Shown here: positions 37,702-48,489 of the stretch, in pieces
Layout: every line of letters starts with the position of its first letter
Numbering within the stretch: position 1 is the stretch's first letter
Assembly: GCF_016801865.2 (NCBI RefSeq)
Contig: NC_068937.1
Span: 14,007,605-14,071,604, forward strand
Direction: 5' to 3'
DNA from: Culex pipiens pallens
Lineage: Eukaryota; Arthropoda; Insecta; Diptera; Culicidae
DNA: 64,000 bases
The notes under the pieces: model-generated
The model's input: only the letters and a program-made list of their open reading frames with translations
Databases searched by the model: none
What the model was told of the DNA's origin: nothing
Position numbers and translations under genes: made by a program

Positions 37702-39097
37702 TTTTTTTTTTTGTAAAAAAAAAGTTTATTTAGAGCATTATATTTTGTACATGGTTTACATAGAAAGGCATAAGTTTTGTCGAGTAATACAGATTATTTG
37801 AACAACTATACCAAAAATTTTTTATCGTTTACAATAAATATTATTAGAGTTTGTTCTTCTTCTATCTTTGAGCTTCAATGGCGTGTCTTCTTCTTTTTCG
37901 GGCGACCGGGTCCTCGTCGGCCTGAATTGGGCGCAGAGCCTCCAGGAGAGATATCACTTTCGCTCTCTGAGATGGTGTCCAAAGATGGCGATGTCTTCGG
38001 GTCCCGGATGGGAAAAGGAATCTTGAAATTGTTATCCAAGATCATGTTAGCAGGCGTCAAAGAGACTGGCATCTCTTCATCATTGCTCTCTTCGTTTCGT
38101 GAGTTCTCGATTTGATGTTCGTCTCCAGTGCCGATACCGCTGAGCTCGTTCGTGACATCAGTTGAGTGATTCGGCAAGATCGTCGCGGTGTCGGTCCCCG
38201 CGATACTGATACAGTCGATTGGATTTGTTTGTGGTGGTGCAGTTTGGGTTTGCAAAACCGTGGTGGAGGTACCTTCGTTCACCACACCAGCGTAGCTTTG
38301 TGGTGCAGTTGTCTGTGCGCTTTTCAGTCTCTCGCTGAGGTCGGCCTTCTGGCCGAGAAGTTTTTTGTTTTCAACACATGACATCCCTATGTGTTGAGTT
38401 AGTGTGCAGTGTCTGCATGTCGCTGGTTGACCTGTGTAGGTGACCAGCGTTAGTTCGTTTCTGATTGTAACGAACGACTTAATATGGCGGCGAAGCACCA
38501 TCTTTGCAATCCGGATTCCTGACGATACGCCGCGGAATGCGAATTTTTCTCCCCAGACTGTTTCTTGGATGTTCAAGACATCACCGTAGTGCCGAAGAAA
38601 GGCCACAATTTCGTCATCGGTGACGTTTTCGGAGAGATCGTGTATTTTGACCTCCACTCCCCCGTCCTCCATCATCAACCGAACTTTGACCTTGGTTTTG
38701 TTAATCACGAGCTCGTGCTTTTCGTTGTGCATAGCAACAATGTCTTGAGCGATTTTCAACTCACTACACTTAACATGTGCGCAGTTTTGCGCATGGTTGA
38801 TCTGGAGCCTCTTCACTTGCTCTGGCCTCAAGGCCAGATTAACGTGCACAAACTTGTGCAACTCTTCAAATGTTGGGCGTTTTGGGAAGTTCGATAGAAG
38901 CACCTTGAAGGTGTTCTCACGAGTTTGCACTTGAGACATAGTTGTGATGGCGAAGCAAAAAATAATCACAATTAGATGATTTGACGCGAAAACTCGATTC
39001 CACACCCGATGGTGTGGAAAAGAAAGCAAAAAACACTTGAACAAAGGAACTCTGGTTTATGCGACTGGTCGCATCAAGAGTGCGATGCGAACTGAAA
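37702..39097 (-). mobile_element. ORF1-only non-LTR retroelement, antisense to armadillo
   Basis: On the minus strand a 5' leader (from about 39097) is followed by one intact ORF (38939-37875), a roughly 170-base 3' end with AATAAA (plus-strand tttatt 37725-37730) and an A11 tail (plus-strand T run 37702-37712). No reverse-transcriptase ORF follows. That layout is of a non-autonomous LINE derivative. No target duplication was found and the 5' limit is approximate. Confidence 0.7.
37875..38939 (-). CDS. retrotransposon ORF1 protein with one zinc knuckle
   Basis: 354 residues from ATG at 38939 (context cacaactatg; longer readings need a non-ATG start). The middle has an RRM-like segment (VKIHDLSENVTDDEIVAFL, about 97-115). 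A CCHC knuckle follows with C175, C178, H183 and C188 (C-x2-C-x4-H-x4-C). The rest is a low-complexity Thr/Ser/Asp/Glu-rich tail ending in RRGPGRPKKKK, which resembles an AT-hook or nuclear localisation signal. The protein would bind element RNA as a chaperone in retrotransposition. No frameshift or stop is present, so the copy is young or selected. Confidence 0.8.
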   Translation of the reverse strand: MSQVQTRENTFKVLLSNFPKRPTFEELHKFVHVNLALRPEQVKRLQINHAQNCAHVKCSELKIAQDIVAMHNEKHELVINKTKVKVRLMMEDGGVEVKIHDLSENVTDDEIVAFLRHYGDVLNIQETVWGEKFAFRGVSSGIRIAKMVLRRHIKSFVTIRNELTLVTYTGQPATCRHCTLTQHIGMSCVENKKLLGQKADLSERLKSAQTTAPQSYAGVVNEGTSTTVLQTQTAPPQTNPIDCISIAGTDTATILPNHSTDVTNELSGIGTGDEHQIENSRNEESNDEEMPVSLTPANMILDNNFKIPFPIRDPKTSPSLDTISESESDISPGGSAPNSGRRGPGRPKKKKTRH

Positions 39098-40714
39098 TGG
39101 CTGAGAAAATTCTCTATAATTTGTCTTTTTGAACTTTGTTGATACAAACCATAGTTGCTGAGATATTGCCATGCAAAGGTTTAAAAAAAAGGAAAATTGT
39201 TTTCTAAGCCTCACCAAAACAACCAACCATTTTCTAACGTTTTTTTTTAATCTCAGCAACTTAGGTTCGATTTTCAACGTTAAAATATGAAACATTCGTG
39301 AAATTTTCCGATCTTTACGAAAACAATATTTCAAGGCTAACATTTCAAAAGGACTAAACATTCAATATTACCTCCTTTTGAAATGTTTAAATTTAAAAAA
39401 ACTGCGACCAATATTTCATTTTCTTGAAAAAATCAGTATTCATTCAAAAAATTATCAAAGATTTTTGTCCGTTCTGGAAATTTATGAAAAGTTGGCATTT
39501 GATGTCCACAAAACACAAAAATTTAAAATAAAAAAGACCGTGTTCGTAGCGAACTGCACAACAGCTTTTTGAAAAGGCTCAAAACCCATATTTTTATGGC
39601 TGGGCTAGATTTTTAATTTGCAGAAATTTGATGTCCAATTTAAATGAACAGAAACTCACCAAACCAAATTGGGAACGTTCTTTTATTACGTAACGCAAAA
39701 AAAAAGATTTTTGGACCCTTTTTTTGAATTCGAAGTCCAATTTTTTTTTAAATATAAACAGTTTTTTTGTTATCTGTAAAGTTCGATTGTTAAGAAGATT
39801 TTTTAAAGCCATTTTTTTTTAATCTCGAAGTAGGATCTGGCAACACTGCTCAACATTACGAGCACTTTCGTGATATAAATTTAGCTGAATGTCGAGAAAT
39901 TTAAATGTTTTGTTTCACTTTCCAATTGTATTGGATAGGCAACTTAAAGTTTGACGAACAGATACAAAAACTGCAGATCTGGAAGCCCTGCCATGTAATA
40001 AAACCACTCTGATGAAACGTTTGACCTTTTGTTTTGGAGGCCGGATTCTGTTGCAATGATATTTTCTATGATCTTTTCAAAAATCTGGCAACCCTGCTGT
40101 AAGATATAATTTGCGAGAATACTACAGATTTCGATGCTTCAAGAATTTTGTTGAAAATAAATCATTCTAGATTTTGACAAAACGGACAAGATTGAAGATG
40201 TGGTCCGTGGACTCTGGAAATGTTCCAGATCTTACGGTAACATGTCAAAATGCAACTTTATTTTAAATTAGTGCAACTACCTATAACTAAAATTAGTGTT
40301 TTTCCCTGTTTGATATTTTTCCCTGGAGAATTTGGAGAATTTGAATGTTGCCAAATCTCGTTTGAAAAAAAAAAAAAAATACGATGCGACGGCTCAAACT
40401 TCATTATTTTTTAAAATATGCTTGTACGTTAATTCATTGAGGAATTGTCCATATTTGGTCACTGTCGGTAACTACCAGCTGCTGCCATAAAGACCTACAA
40501 AGGAACGGATATTTGATCGTTTTTTGAAACCACGCCTTACGACAGTCGAACCTCAATATTTTTCGTTGGTTTTAAAATACTTTATTTGATAATTTAAAGT
40601 AAATTAAAAAAATAAAGTTTATCATAAAAATATCTTGAATAAATTTTAGTGAAGTTTTTAAAATTAGTTTTGTTTAATTAAGTAGTTAATATAGATTTTT
40701 CAGACCTTTTCTAT

Positions 40715-42100
40715 CAAGCACAATTTTATGATATTCGCAATTCGCAATTCGCAATTTTCAGTGTAAGAACGGGCCTTGACCGATCTTATGCACCAGGTTC
40801 CCGACGAACACGCACTGCCCTTACACCTACATCTCACCCTTGCTCTGAGTCAGTACGAGCAGCACGCTAGAACACGCTTTGAGTGTTCGTGCCAGGCATG
40901 CACACCTTCTTTTCCGGTTACGCATTTTAACTCGGCCGGGGGTGGTACATTACGTAGGGTTTGATGTAAGTATAAGCGCCTAACCATTTATAGTGTGCCT
41001 ATCAACTTTTATTAAAGCAAAAACTGTTTTATTTTTTAGTTTGAATTCAAAAACTAGTTGTTATTTTACTGTGTATTGTTTTCTCCTGAAATCTTCCCTA
41101 TTGTTGAGTCTGTTTATCTGTTGCTATTTCTTTTGTCGCGGTGTTTTGTTACAATTTTTGGTCCTAGGCATGTTATAAAAGTTTACCAAAAATACAATAG
41201 TAATATTTGTGTTAATCCTTTAACCATTCCATAAATTGAGTAAGGGCTCAAACCTCACTTGTTTTAAAGAAAAGGGTGAAGATTGAAAACAATGGACAGT
41301 GAAAGAAATATACTATGTAAAGAATCAATACTAAAAGAAAGATAGTAATTTATGAAGAAGATAAAGAAATTAACAATAGTTAATGAAAAGAGATAACAAA
41401 CAAGCTTAGATTATTGTTATGATGGGCAATTTACTGGGAAGATGAGAAATTATTGAAATAGATAAATAAAGAAAAGGCACATGATAAACAAAATTGACAT
41501 CGCTGCCAAATTAAGGGAAAGCAGACAGTTTGTTGCAGCAGCATCAATTAGTAAAATAGAGTGGAAAAGCGTTGAGAAATAAGAGAATCAAATAAGTAAA
41601 ATCGAAATCAAATGGAGGATAGTAAACAGAAGCTGCGTTAGAGAATCAGTGAAACAAAATTAACAGAATATAGATGATAGATAAAAACGGAAAGAAGAGA
41701 AACCCCGTTGTGTGATGTTTCAGGTACATCCACAGCAGTTGACTCAACATACTGCGAATCAAAACAATACCGTCTACAATCACAAATTACTTCCCTTTCC
41801 CACATTGTCGCGCCCCTTTCTTTTAGCCGTCTCGACTCTGACTCTCGCTGGTCAAAGGTTTACGATCCGTTTCCACAGGCCACCAGCTAGGTCATCATGA
41901 AAACCAAGCCAACGTGGAGGTAAGAAAATAGGACACTTGCAAGGAACCAGAGCTATACTGTCCTGATCAAGAAAGATCTAACAGGACTACGGACGTAGTC
42001 AGTGACGCTCCTTCCAGGATGTTCCTCGCCTGAGCGTCAACTGAAGGGATATCATCAGAATCATTCGCACTTGGCCTGCAAGCACAATTTTATGATATTC
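40715..42100. mobile_element. 1.34-kb retrotransposed insertion with a perfect 22-bp target duplication
   Basis: The duplicated flank begins caagcacaattttatgat and occupies 40715-40736 and 42079-42100 without mismatch, so the insert is 40737-42078. At the left end gcaattc is repeated three times, which may be the 3' tail of an element inserted on the minus strand. The interior has a conserved-looking block at 40755-40970 and another at 41700-42060. No reverse transcriptase. It ends 53 bases before the last arm exon. Confidence 0.85.
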
Positions 42101-42153
42101 TCAACAAAACATTATTTGCTCTTTACTTACCATTTTTTCCCTTCCTTCCACAG

Positions 42154-42419
42154 GCTACGACACGCTGCCGATAGACTCGATGCAGGGCCTGGAGATTGGC
42201 GGCGGTGGCAGCGGTGGCCAGAACGGTGGTCCCCAGCAGCAGAACGGGGGCGGCCCGGTTGGCCCACCACCCTCGGGGCAGCCCACCTCGCCGTACGCCA
42301 TGGACATGGACGTCGGCGAGATGGACGCGTCGGAGCTGACCTTCGACCATCTGGACGTGATGCCGTCGCCGCCGCAGGACAACAACCAGGTCGCGGCCTG
42401 GTACGACACCGACCTGTAA
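42154..42419 (+). CDS. arm: armadillo last coding exon: C-terminal transactivation tail
   Basis: The acceptor is ccttccttccacag|gctacg. The first two bases complete the Gly codon split from the 94-nt exon (g|gc). The product is GYDTLPIDSMQGLEI, a Gly/Gln/Pro-rich linker, TSPYAMDMDVGEMDASEL, and the end AAWYDTDL followed by TAA at 42417-42419. The end matches the human DTDL terminus, a PDZ-ligand type; from memory fly ends in DTDC. This tail recruits transcriptional co-activators in Wnt signalling. Read in the other phase (after skipping the 94-nt exon) the same exon gives ATTRCR and a stop at 42172-42174. Confidence 0.97.
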
Positions 42420-43600
42420 GGAAGTGGAGTGGAGCAGCAGTTTTATTACTCTGATTTTTTTTTTTAAATTTACTTCTTATAACACATTTTAAAAACACAC
42501 GAAAAGTGCTTCCAACATCGATTGACATTGGATTTCAGTTTAATATTGTTTTTCTTTATTCTGTTTTTTCGAGTTCTTTCTTTCTAATATGTGATACCAA
42601 TTGGCAACTAACTCTCAAACTTCTTTTATCGCTTTTGCGTGCAGCAGCTCTTAATCGAATCAATGTTTGTTGGAAGTTTGCTCTTAAAACAAAAAAAAAA
42701 ACTTTATTTTTAGCCATTAAGTATGATTTACATAACTACTTTATGTATTTTAACTACAAAAAAAAAACACAGAAAGAGAAATCGAAATCAAATAAAAAAA
42801 ATATCGAAAAGTTTATTTAGTTTAAAACACAATCGCATATATCAAAAATTCCTTTATTTATACAACAAAGAAGAACAAGAACAAAAGAAACGATGTTTGC
42901 TACTGGCATTTTAAACGACCGCGCGACGACGATGACAAATGACGACGCAAAGAAAGTATATTTAAAAATCTAAACACAGCAGAAAACAAAAAAAAATAGT
43001 ATAAATGTTATCATGATGCAGAACAAAGAAAAAACAAAAGTTTCCCATTTTTAACATAAAGTGGGACGAAACTTGATCGAAACATTAGTAGAAAGAACAA
43101 ACAAAACAAAAAATCATATGAATAACAATTCCATTACGAAAACAATTAACTATTGCACGAACACACAAACACACCCACACACACACACTTACTTGTGTGA
43201 GGAAAAGTTAGAGAAATTCCCGAAAAAAATGTTCAGTAATCTCATTTGAGTCGCAGCAGTCAATTCCGTTCCGTTTCCCCCTCCCCCACGTGTAAACCTA
43301 TTACAAGCAGTATGTAGAACTGTCTCTCTTTCTCCTTTTTGATACGATTGTTTACACAGATACTACACGCAAACATGTTTATGAGCAGGCGTCGAGACGA
43401 TGACACGTGAAATACACACAGACATACACACACACACACAAGCATTACTTATATCGATTTGGAGTAATTCATTGATTATTGAAAAATTATTATACATTAT
43501 ATGATGAAACAAGAAACCTTCCTTTCAGTATATAAGAAAACGTAAGGAGAAAATATATTAAAAGCTATACAAAAAAAATGTTTTTTTTTTCATTTCTATA
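42420..43600 (+). other. arm: probable 3' UTR of armadillo
   Basis: AT-rich sequence without convincing ORFs follows the arm stop codon. It holds AATAAA at 42791-42796, CA-dinucleotide tracts near 43150-43190 and 43428-43440, and no recognised transposon until about 43600. The real cleavage site cannot be read from the sequence, so the end given is approximate. Confidence 0.5.
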
Positions 43601-46600
43601 TGATGACAAACCTGTGAAACGTAACCGACGGCGTGCCCTCCAAGCTGCGGCGCTGTGGGATTGAAAAAAGTCCGAAATTTCTGTCAACTTTGTCCCATCT
43701 GACGATGTGCCTTCCAAGCTGTGACGTCATGGAAAGGGCACATTCACGAGTCGAGGATTTTTTTTCTTCAATTGGTTCCTAAAAGTTAAAAATATGCAAA
43801 AAACAATTTCTCATAAGTTTTCTTTTGACAGCTTTTCAATTTGACTCGTTTTAATATTTAGGTAAGCTTATTTACAATCCAGATTTCTACCACACTGAAA
43901 AAAATATACTATTTTCAGTTATGAGCAATGTAATTAAACTTATATCGGAGAGCCCATACATCCAACTGAAATGCTGTCAAAGACAAACTTATGGGAAATT
44001 GGACGAGCTTTCCGGTAAAAATATTTACGAGACTGAAAAATCGAGTATGTCATATAGAAATTGCCAAAAAACACCAAAAATAACCTATTTTTCAACATTT
44101 TTATTTTTAAAATCGCTGTATCTTCCCAAGGATTTGACAGAGGACAATGGTCAATAAGGAGACTTTTATGTAAAATTCCCGCTATCGGTTTTTAAAAATT
44201 TTGACGTTTAGACCACTTTTAAAATGATTTAAATGATTTTTGTATTTTTTTAGGAGAGACATACCATCCTGCATTTTTCGTCAGTCTTTTTGTAACAATT
44301 TAGACTATTTCCTCAAAAATTTTGAACGAAAAAAATCGTGACGTCACTTTTAAATTCTACTTTTGAACTTAAAAATCTGAAAATCTCCTAGAAGTGGCGT
44401 GTATCTTTGTTTCAGTGTATTTTTTTTTTTTTTCAGAAAGCCCGTCCGATTTCCTACGATTTTTTTTAAAAGGGGGCTTTTTTTATTACGCAACTTATTT
44501 TTTTTAATAATTTTAAAATTGATTTTTTCATTTGCTCTACAGATTAGGATGATGCAAAATCTGGAACATGAGTTGTAATTTTTTGAAGAAAAAAAATTGC
44601 TGTCGAAAATAACTTAACACATTTCGCGTTAGGTACGCTGTTTTCAAGTTGTAGACATTTGAGAGTGACATTTTTATATTTTAAATTATTTTTTGCAATT
44701 CAAAAATATTTCATAAATGAAGCTTCCTTTCAAAAAAAAAAAGAAAAAAAAATATTTTTTTTTAAATTTTGTCCCATTTTTTTGAAACGGTGCACTTTAT
44801 TGAAACAGGTGTGAAGTAATTTCCTATTGCAATTTTTTTTTGTATTTTTTTTTCTGAAATTTGCAATATTTTTTAGTCTCTAAAAATATACTACACAGTT
44901 TCGAAAAAAAATGAAACGGTAATTTGAACAAATATTCAGAAATTTTTAAAAATGCATTTTTTGTAGTTTGTGATAATTTTGGTCAATTTAGTCAATTTTG
45001 TTATTTTGTTCTTTTTTGTCTTTTTTGTTTTTGGTCATTTGTCAAGTTAGGTCATTTTTAGGGTTAGTGAAATTTCACGATTTCGCGGACAGCGTGAAAT
45101 CCGCGAAATTTGGCTTTTTCCGCGAAATCCCGTGAAATTTTATGTTTGTATGAAAATGTAACGATTTTTCATAAAATAACTTATCAAACTCAAAAAGGAA
45201 TAAAAATAATGTCATGAACTACTGTAGAATTAAGCGAGTGAATACCCTGGTTTTATTACTAATATAAGGTTAATGATTTTTGACGGTTTCGTAGACGGCG
45301 TGAAATTCGTTAAATTTATCAATTTTCTCGAATCATGGGCAAAAAAAAAATGTTGAAATAACAAGCCATAGTTTCAACATTTGCATGGAAAAATGGTTTT
45401 AAAATGCATTTTACACTAGTTCAGTAGTTTTGCAATCATTAGTTTTCAAAAAATGTAAGATCTGACGAAAACAAAAATTTTAGCAAAAAAAAAACATTTT
45501 GCGATAACAAACATCGAAAATTTTCAAAAATTCGAAAGATTTTTAAATCAACCCAAACATTCTTAAAATGATCCCAAACATTCTAAAAATGGAATGAAAA
45601 ACGCAGGGGAATGAATTTAAAATTTATTTTAGCTGATCCATTGAAATGTTTAAGTTTTTCGAAAAAATATTTTTTTGTCCCCTGATTTTTCGGGCCAACT
45701 TCGAAGGGTTGGGGAGGGGGGGAGGGGAGAAAAAAACTTTTAATAAAATTTGTACTAGCCTAACAACTTAATAAACATTTCACCCAAAAAGAAAAGAAAT
45801 TTTATTAGTTTTCAATTAAAAAGCTTGATTATATATGTGTGTCAAGTTGATATGAACCATTTGAAGAAATGTTGAGATTTTTTAGTTTTTTAGAAACTAG
45901 CAAAATTTAGTAACATTTTCATTCGCTGTACTAAAAATTTTAGTGCTATTTTATTTGAAAGGTATAGTTTTGAAAGAAATTAAAAAAATCAAGGTTTGTT
46001 TTATTCAAAATAAAATTAAGAGTATTTTTTTATTTTTGGAATCATATTTTAAAAACATAACAATTTTTTTTTGGGCCTGTTAAATTTTAACGATATTTGT
46101 TTATTTGGGTAGATGATTCCCTTGAAAGTTAACAAATACTCCTTTTTTGTTTTCTCTTCTCATTTAGAATAAAAATTTAGATTTTGTTAAAAATTATATT
46201 ATTTTTTCAAAATGTTTATAAATTTAGTTTTTGAAAAATGAGCTAAAACCCTTAAAATATATGTTTAATGGGCTAAATGACGCAGAAAATTCAATTTATT
46301 TTACTCATTTTGACTGAACAAATCTAGCTTTGATATGAAATTCAATAAAATGTAAAATGATATAACAGAAGCAAATTAGCGAAAACATTTGAGCTTTGTT
46401 AGTCGAATATTAAAAGAGCAGTTCAGTAAATGAGAATACGCGTGCCCTACTCATTTTGTTTCAAAAAATATATAGATCCCATCCAATAACCAGGAGGATT
46501 TTTTTTTAATTGGAAGAATTTTTTGTCGCATTCGAATTTAGTAATTTTTTTTTTACATAATAATACATAATGAAGCATAAAAAGTAGTTTCTGTGATTTA

Positions 46601-46700
46601 AACATAGGATTTTCAGAGTTATTTTAACATTTTTCAAGTTCCGCGAAATTTGCGTGAAATTTTGTGTTTTGAAATTGAGGTCCCGTGAAATTTGCAATTT
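43601..46700. other. arm-WASp spacer with repeat relics
   Basis: AT-rich with poly-A/T runs and several short ORFs without recognisable products. It includes the relic at 45355 and the motif copies near 43632 and 43708. No gene. Confidence 0.5.
45355..45780. mobile_element. copy of the polyC/polyG hairpin MITE
   Basis: Sequence such as ttgcaatcattagttttc, aagatctgacgaaaac and gatttttcgggccaac matches, in reverse orientation, the element at 62810-63277. The G-rich block near 45715 corresponds to the C-rich block there. Confidence 0.7.
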
Positions 46701-46729
46701 TCGAGCGTGAAAAATCACTAAGCCTAGTC

Positions 46730-47880
46730 ATTTTGGTAAATTAGGACATTATGGTCATTCAAGTTATTTTGGTAGATTTGGTCAAATTAGTCACTTTGAT
46801 AATTTTGGTCATTTCGATAATTTTGATTATTTAGATCATTTTGGCCAATTTGATCATTTTGGTAATTTTGATTGTTTTGGTCGTTGTGATAATTTTGATC
46901 TTTTTGTTCATTTTAATAGTTTAGGAAATTTTAGCCATAAAGATAATAATAAAGATCATTAAGACCATTTGGGTAATTCAGGTCCTTTTGGCCGTTATGA
47001 TAATTTTGATCATTTTGGTAATTTAGGTATTTTTTGTAATTTTGGTCATTTTTTTCATTTTGGAAATTTTGATCAATTTGGTCAAATTGGTAATTTGGAA
47101 AATGTTGGCCATTTGGGTTATTTAGGTCATTTTGATCCTTTTGGTAATTTAGGCCATTTGGTCTATTTAGTCATTTTGATTGCTCTGGTCAAATTCGTCA
47201 TTTTGATAATTTTGGCCATTTTGGTAATTTAGATCTTTTAGATCATTTTGGCTATTATGATCATTTTGATCGTTTTGGTAATTTTGGATATTTTATTCAT
47301 TTTGATATTTTAGTAATTTTGATTATTTTGATCAATTTGTTAATTTTGGTTATTTTGGTAACTTTGAAAATTTTGGTAACTTGGGTTATTTTGGCCATCT
47401 GGGTTGTTTAGGTCTTTGGCCATTTAAGTAATGTAGGCCATTTTGTCTTTTTGGTCTTTTTGGCAATTAGTTCTTTTTGTTCATTTTGATCATTTTGGTA
47501 GTTTAGGTCATTTTGGTCATTTTGATAATTTTGGTTATTCGGTCAATTTGGTCAATCAATGCTCTGGTCAATTTCGTCATTTTGATAATTTTGGCCATTT
47601 GGGTTATTTAGGTCATTTTGGCCATTTTGATAATTTAGGCTATTTGGTCTATTTGGTCATTTTGATTTCTCTGGTCAAATTCGCCATTTTGATAATTTTG
47701 GTAACTTTGGCCATTTGGGTTATTTAGATCATATTGGCCATTATAATAATTTTGATAATTTTGGAAGTTCAGGTCATTTTGGTTATTTTATTCTTTAGTT
47801 TAGGTCATTTGGTCAATTTTAATCATTTTGTCAATTAAGGTCATTTCTGTCATTTGAGTTATTAAGGTCATTTTCCAATA
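46730..47880. repeat. minisatellite of word ttttggtca and variants
   Basis: The words ttttggtcattttgataa, taggtcattttgg and tttaggtcat recur through the stretch. This is the reverse complement of the 32740-34100 array word, with more divergence. ORFs inside (GHFDNFG-type) are repeat artefacts. Confidence 0.9.
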
Positions 47881-48055
47881 CCAATCGAGCAACACGAAAG
47901 TATTGCCACACAGAACAAAAAATAAATTTCTTTTAATGTTCATCTTTAAACCGGTAACCAATCAATTCGAATAATCAAAAATTCACCACGACAAATTTCA
48001 ATTTCACCACAGCGCATTTACAAGCGTTTGACAGTTATTGGAAGAGTTACTGCAG

Positions 48056-48320
48056 TACAGTCCAGACTCGATTATCCGAAGTTCGATTATTCGAAGGTTT
48101 GTATGGGACTTCGGACCCTATTTTTGTCTAATTTGTATAGTTGCCATTTTGGGCGCCATCTAGGACTCAAAATTACTAAATAACTTTAGAGTAGTTAAGG
48201 GGTCTACCTTAAGCTGCACTTAAAAAAAAAGAGATCGAAAAAAAATTTTTTTTTTCGTCATTCGATTATCCGAAGTGAAATTTGTCCTAGGCCTAGGAGG
48301 AAAAACGAGTCTGAACTGTA
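48056..48320. mobile_element. Tc1/mariner- or pogo-like MITE (tacagtccagactcgattat)
   Basis: The left end tacagtccagactcg is mirrored by cgagtctgaactgta. Internal cgattatccgaagttcgatt occurs near both ends. The TA at each tip fits the TA target site of Tc1/mariner/pogo elements. No transposase. Confidence 0.8.
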
Positions 48321-48489
48321 CAAAAAAAATAATGAATATGACACAACTTGGGCAGGTAGAAACACGCACAAAACACATCTCCGCCGGCGTGCCTTCCAAG
48401 CGGCGACGCCACGAAGCGAACTGGCCTTTCTAATGAAGGTGGAATTTTCTTTCGATTCTATAGCAAATAAAGCAACGCATTACATATTT

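Noticed and set aside
40776..40964. 62-codon ORF in the retroposed insert
   Set aside because: It looks like part of a dispersed repeat and is not extended by a domain; kept only as part of the insert.
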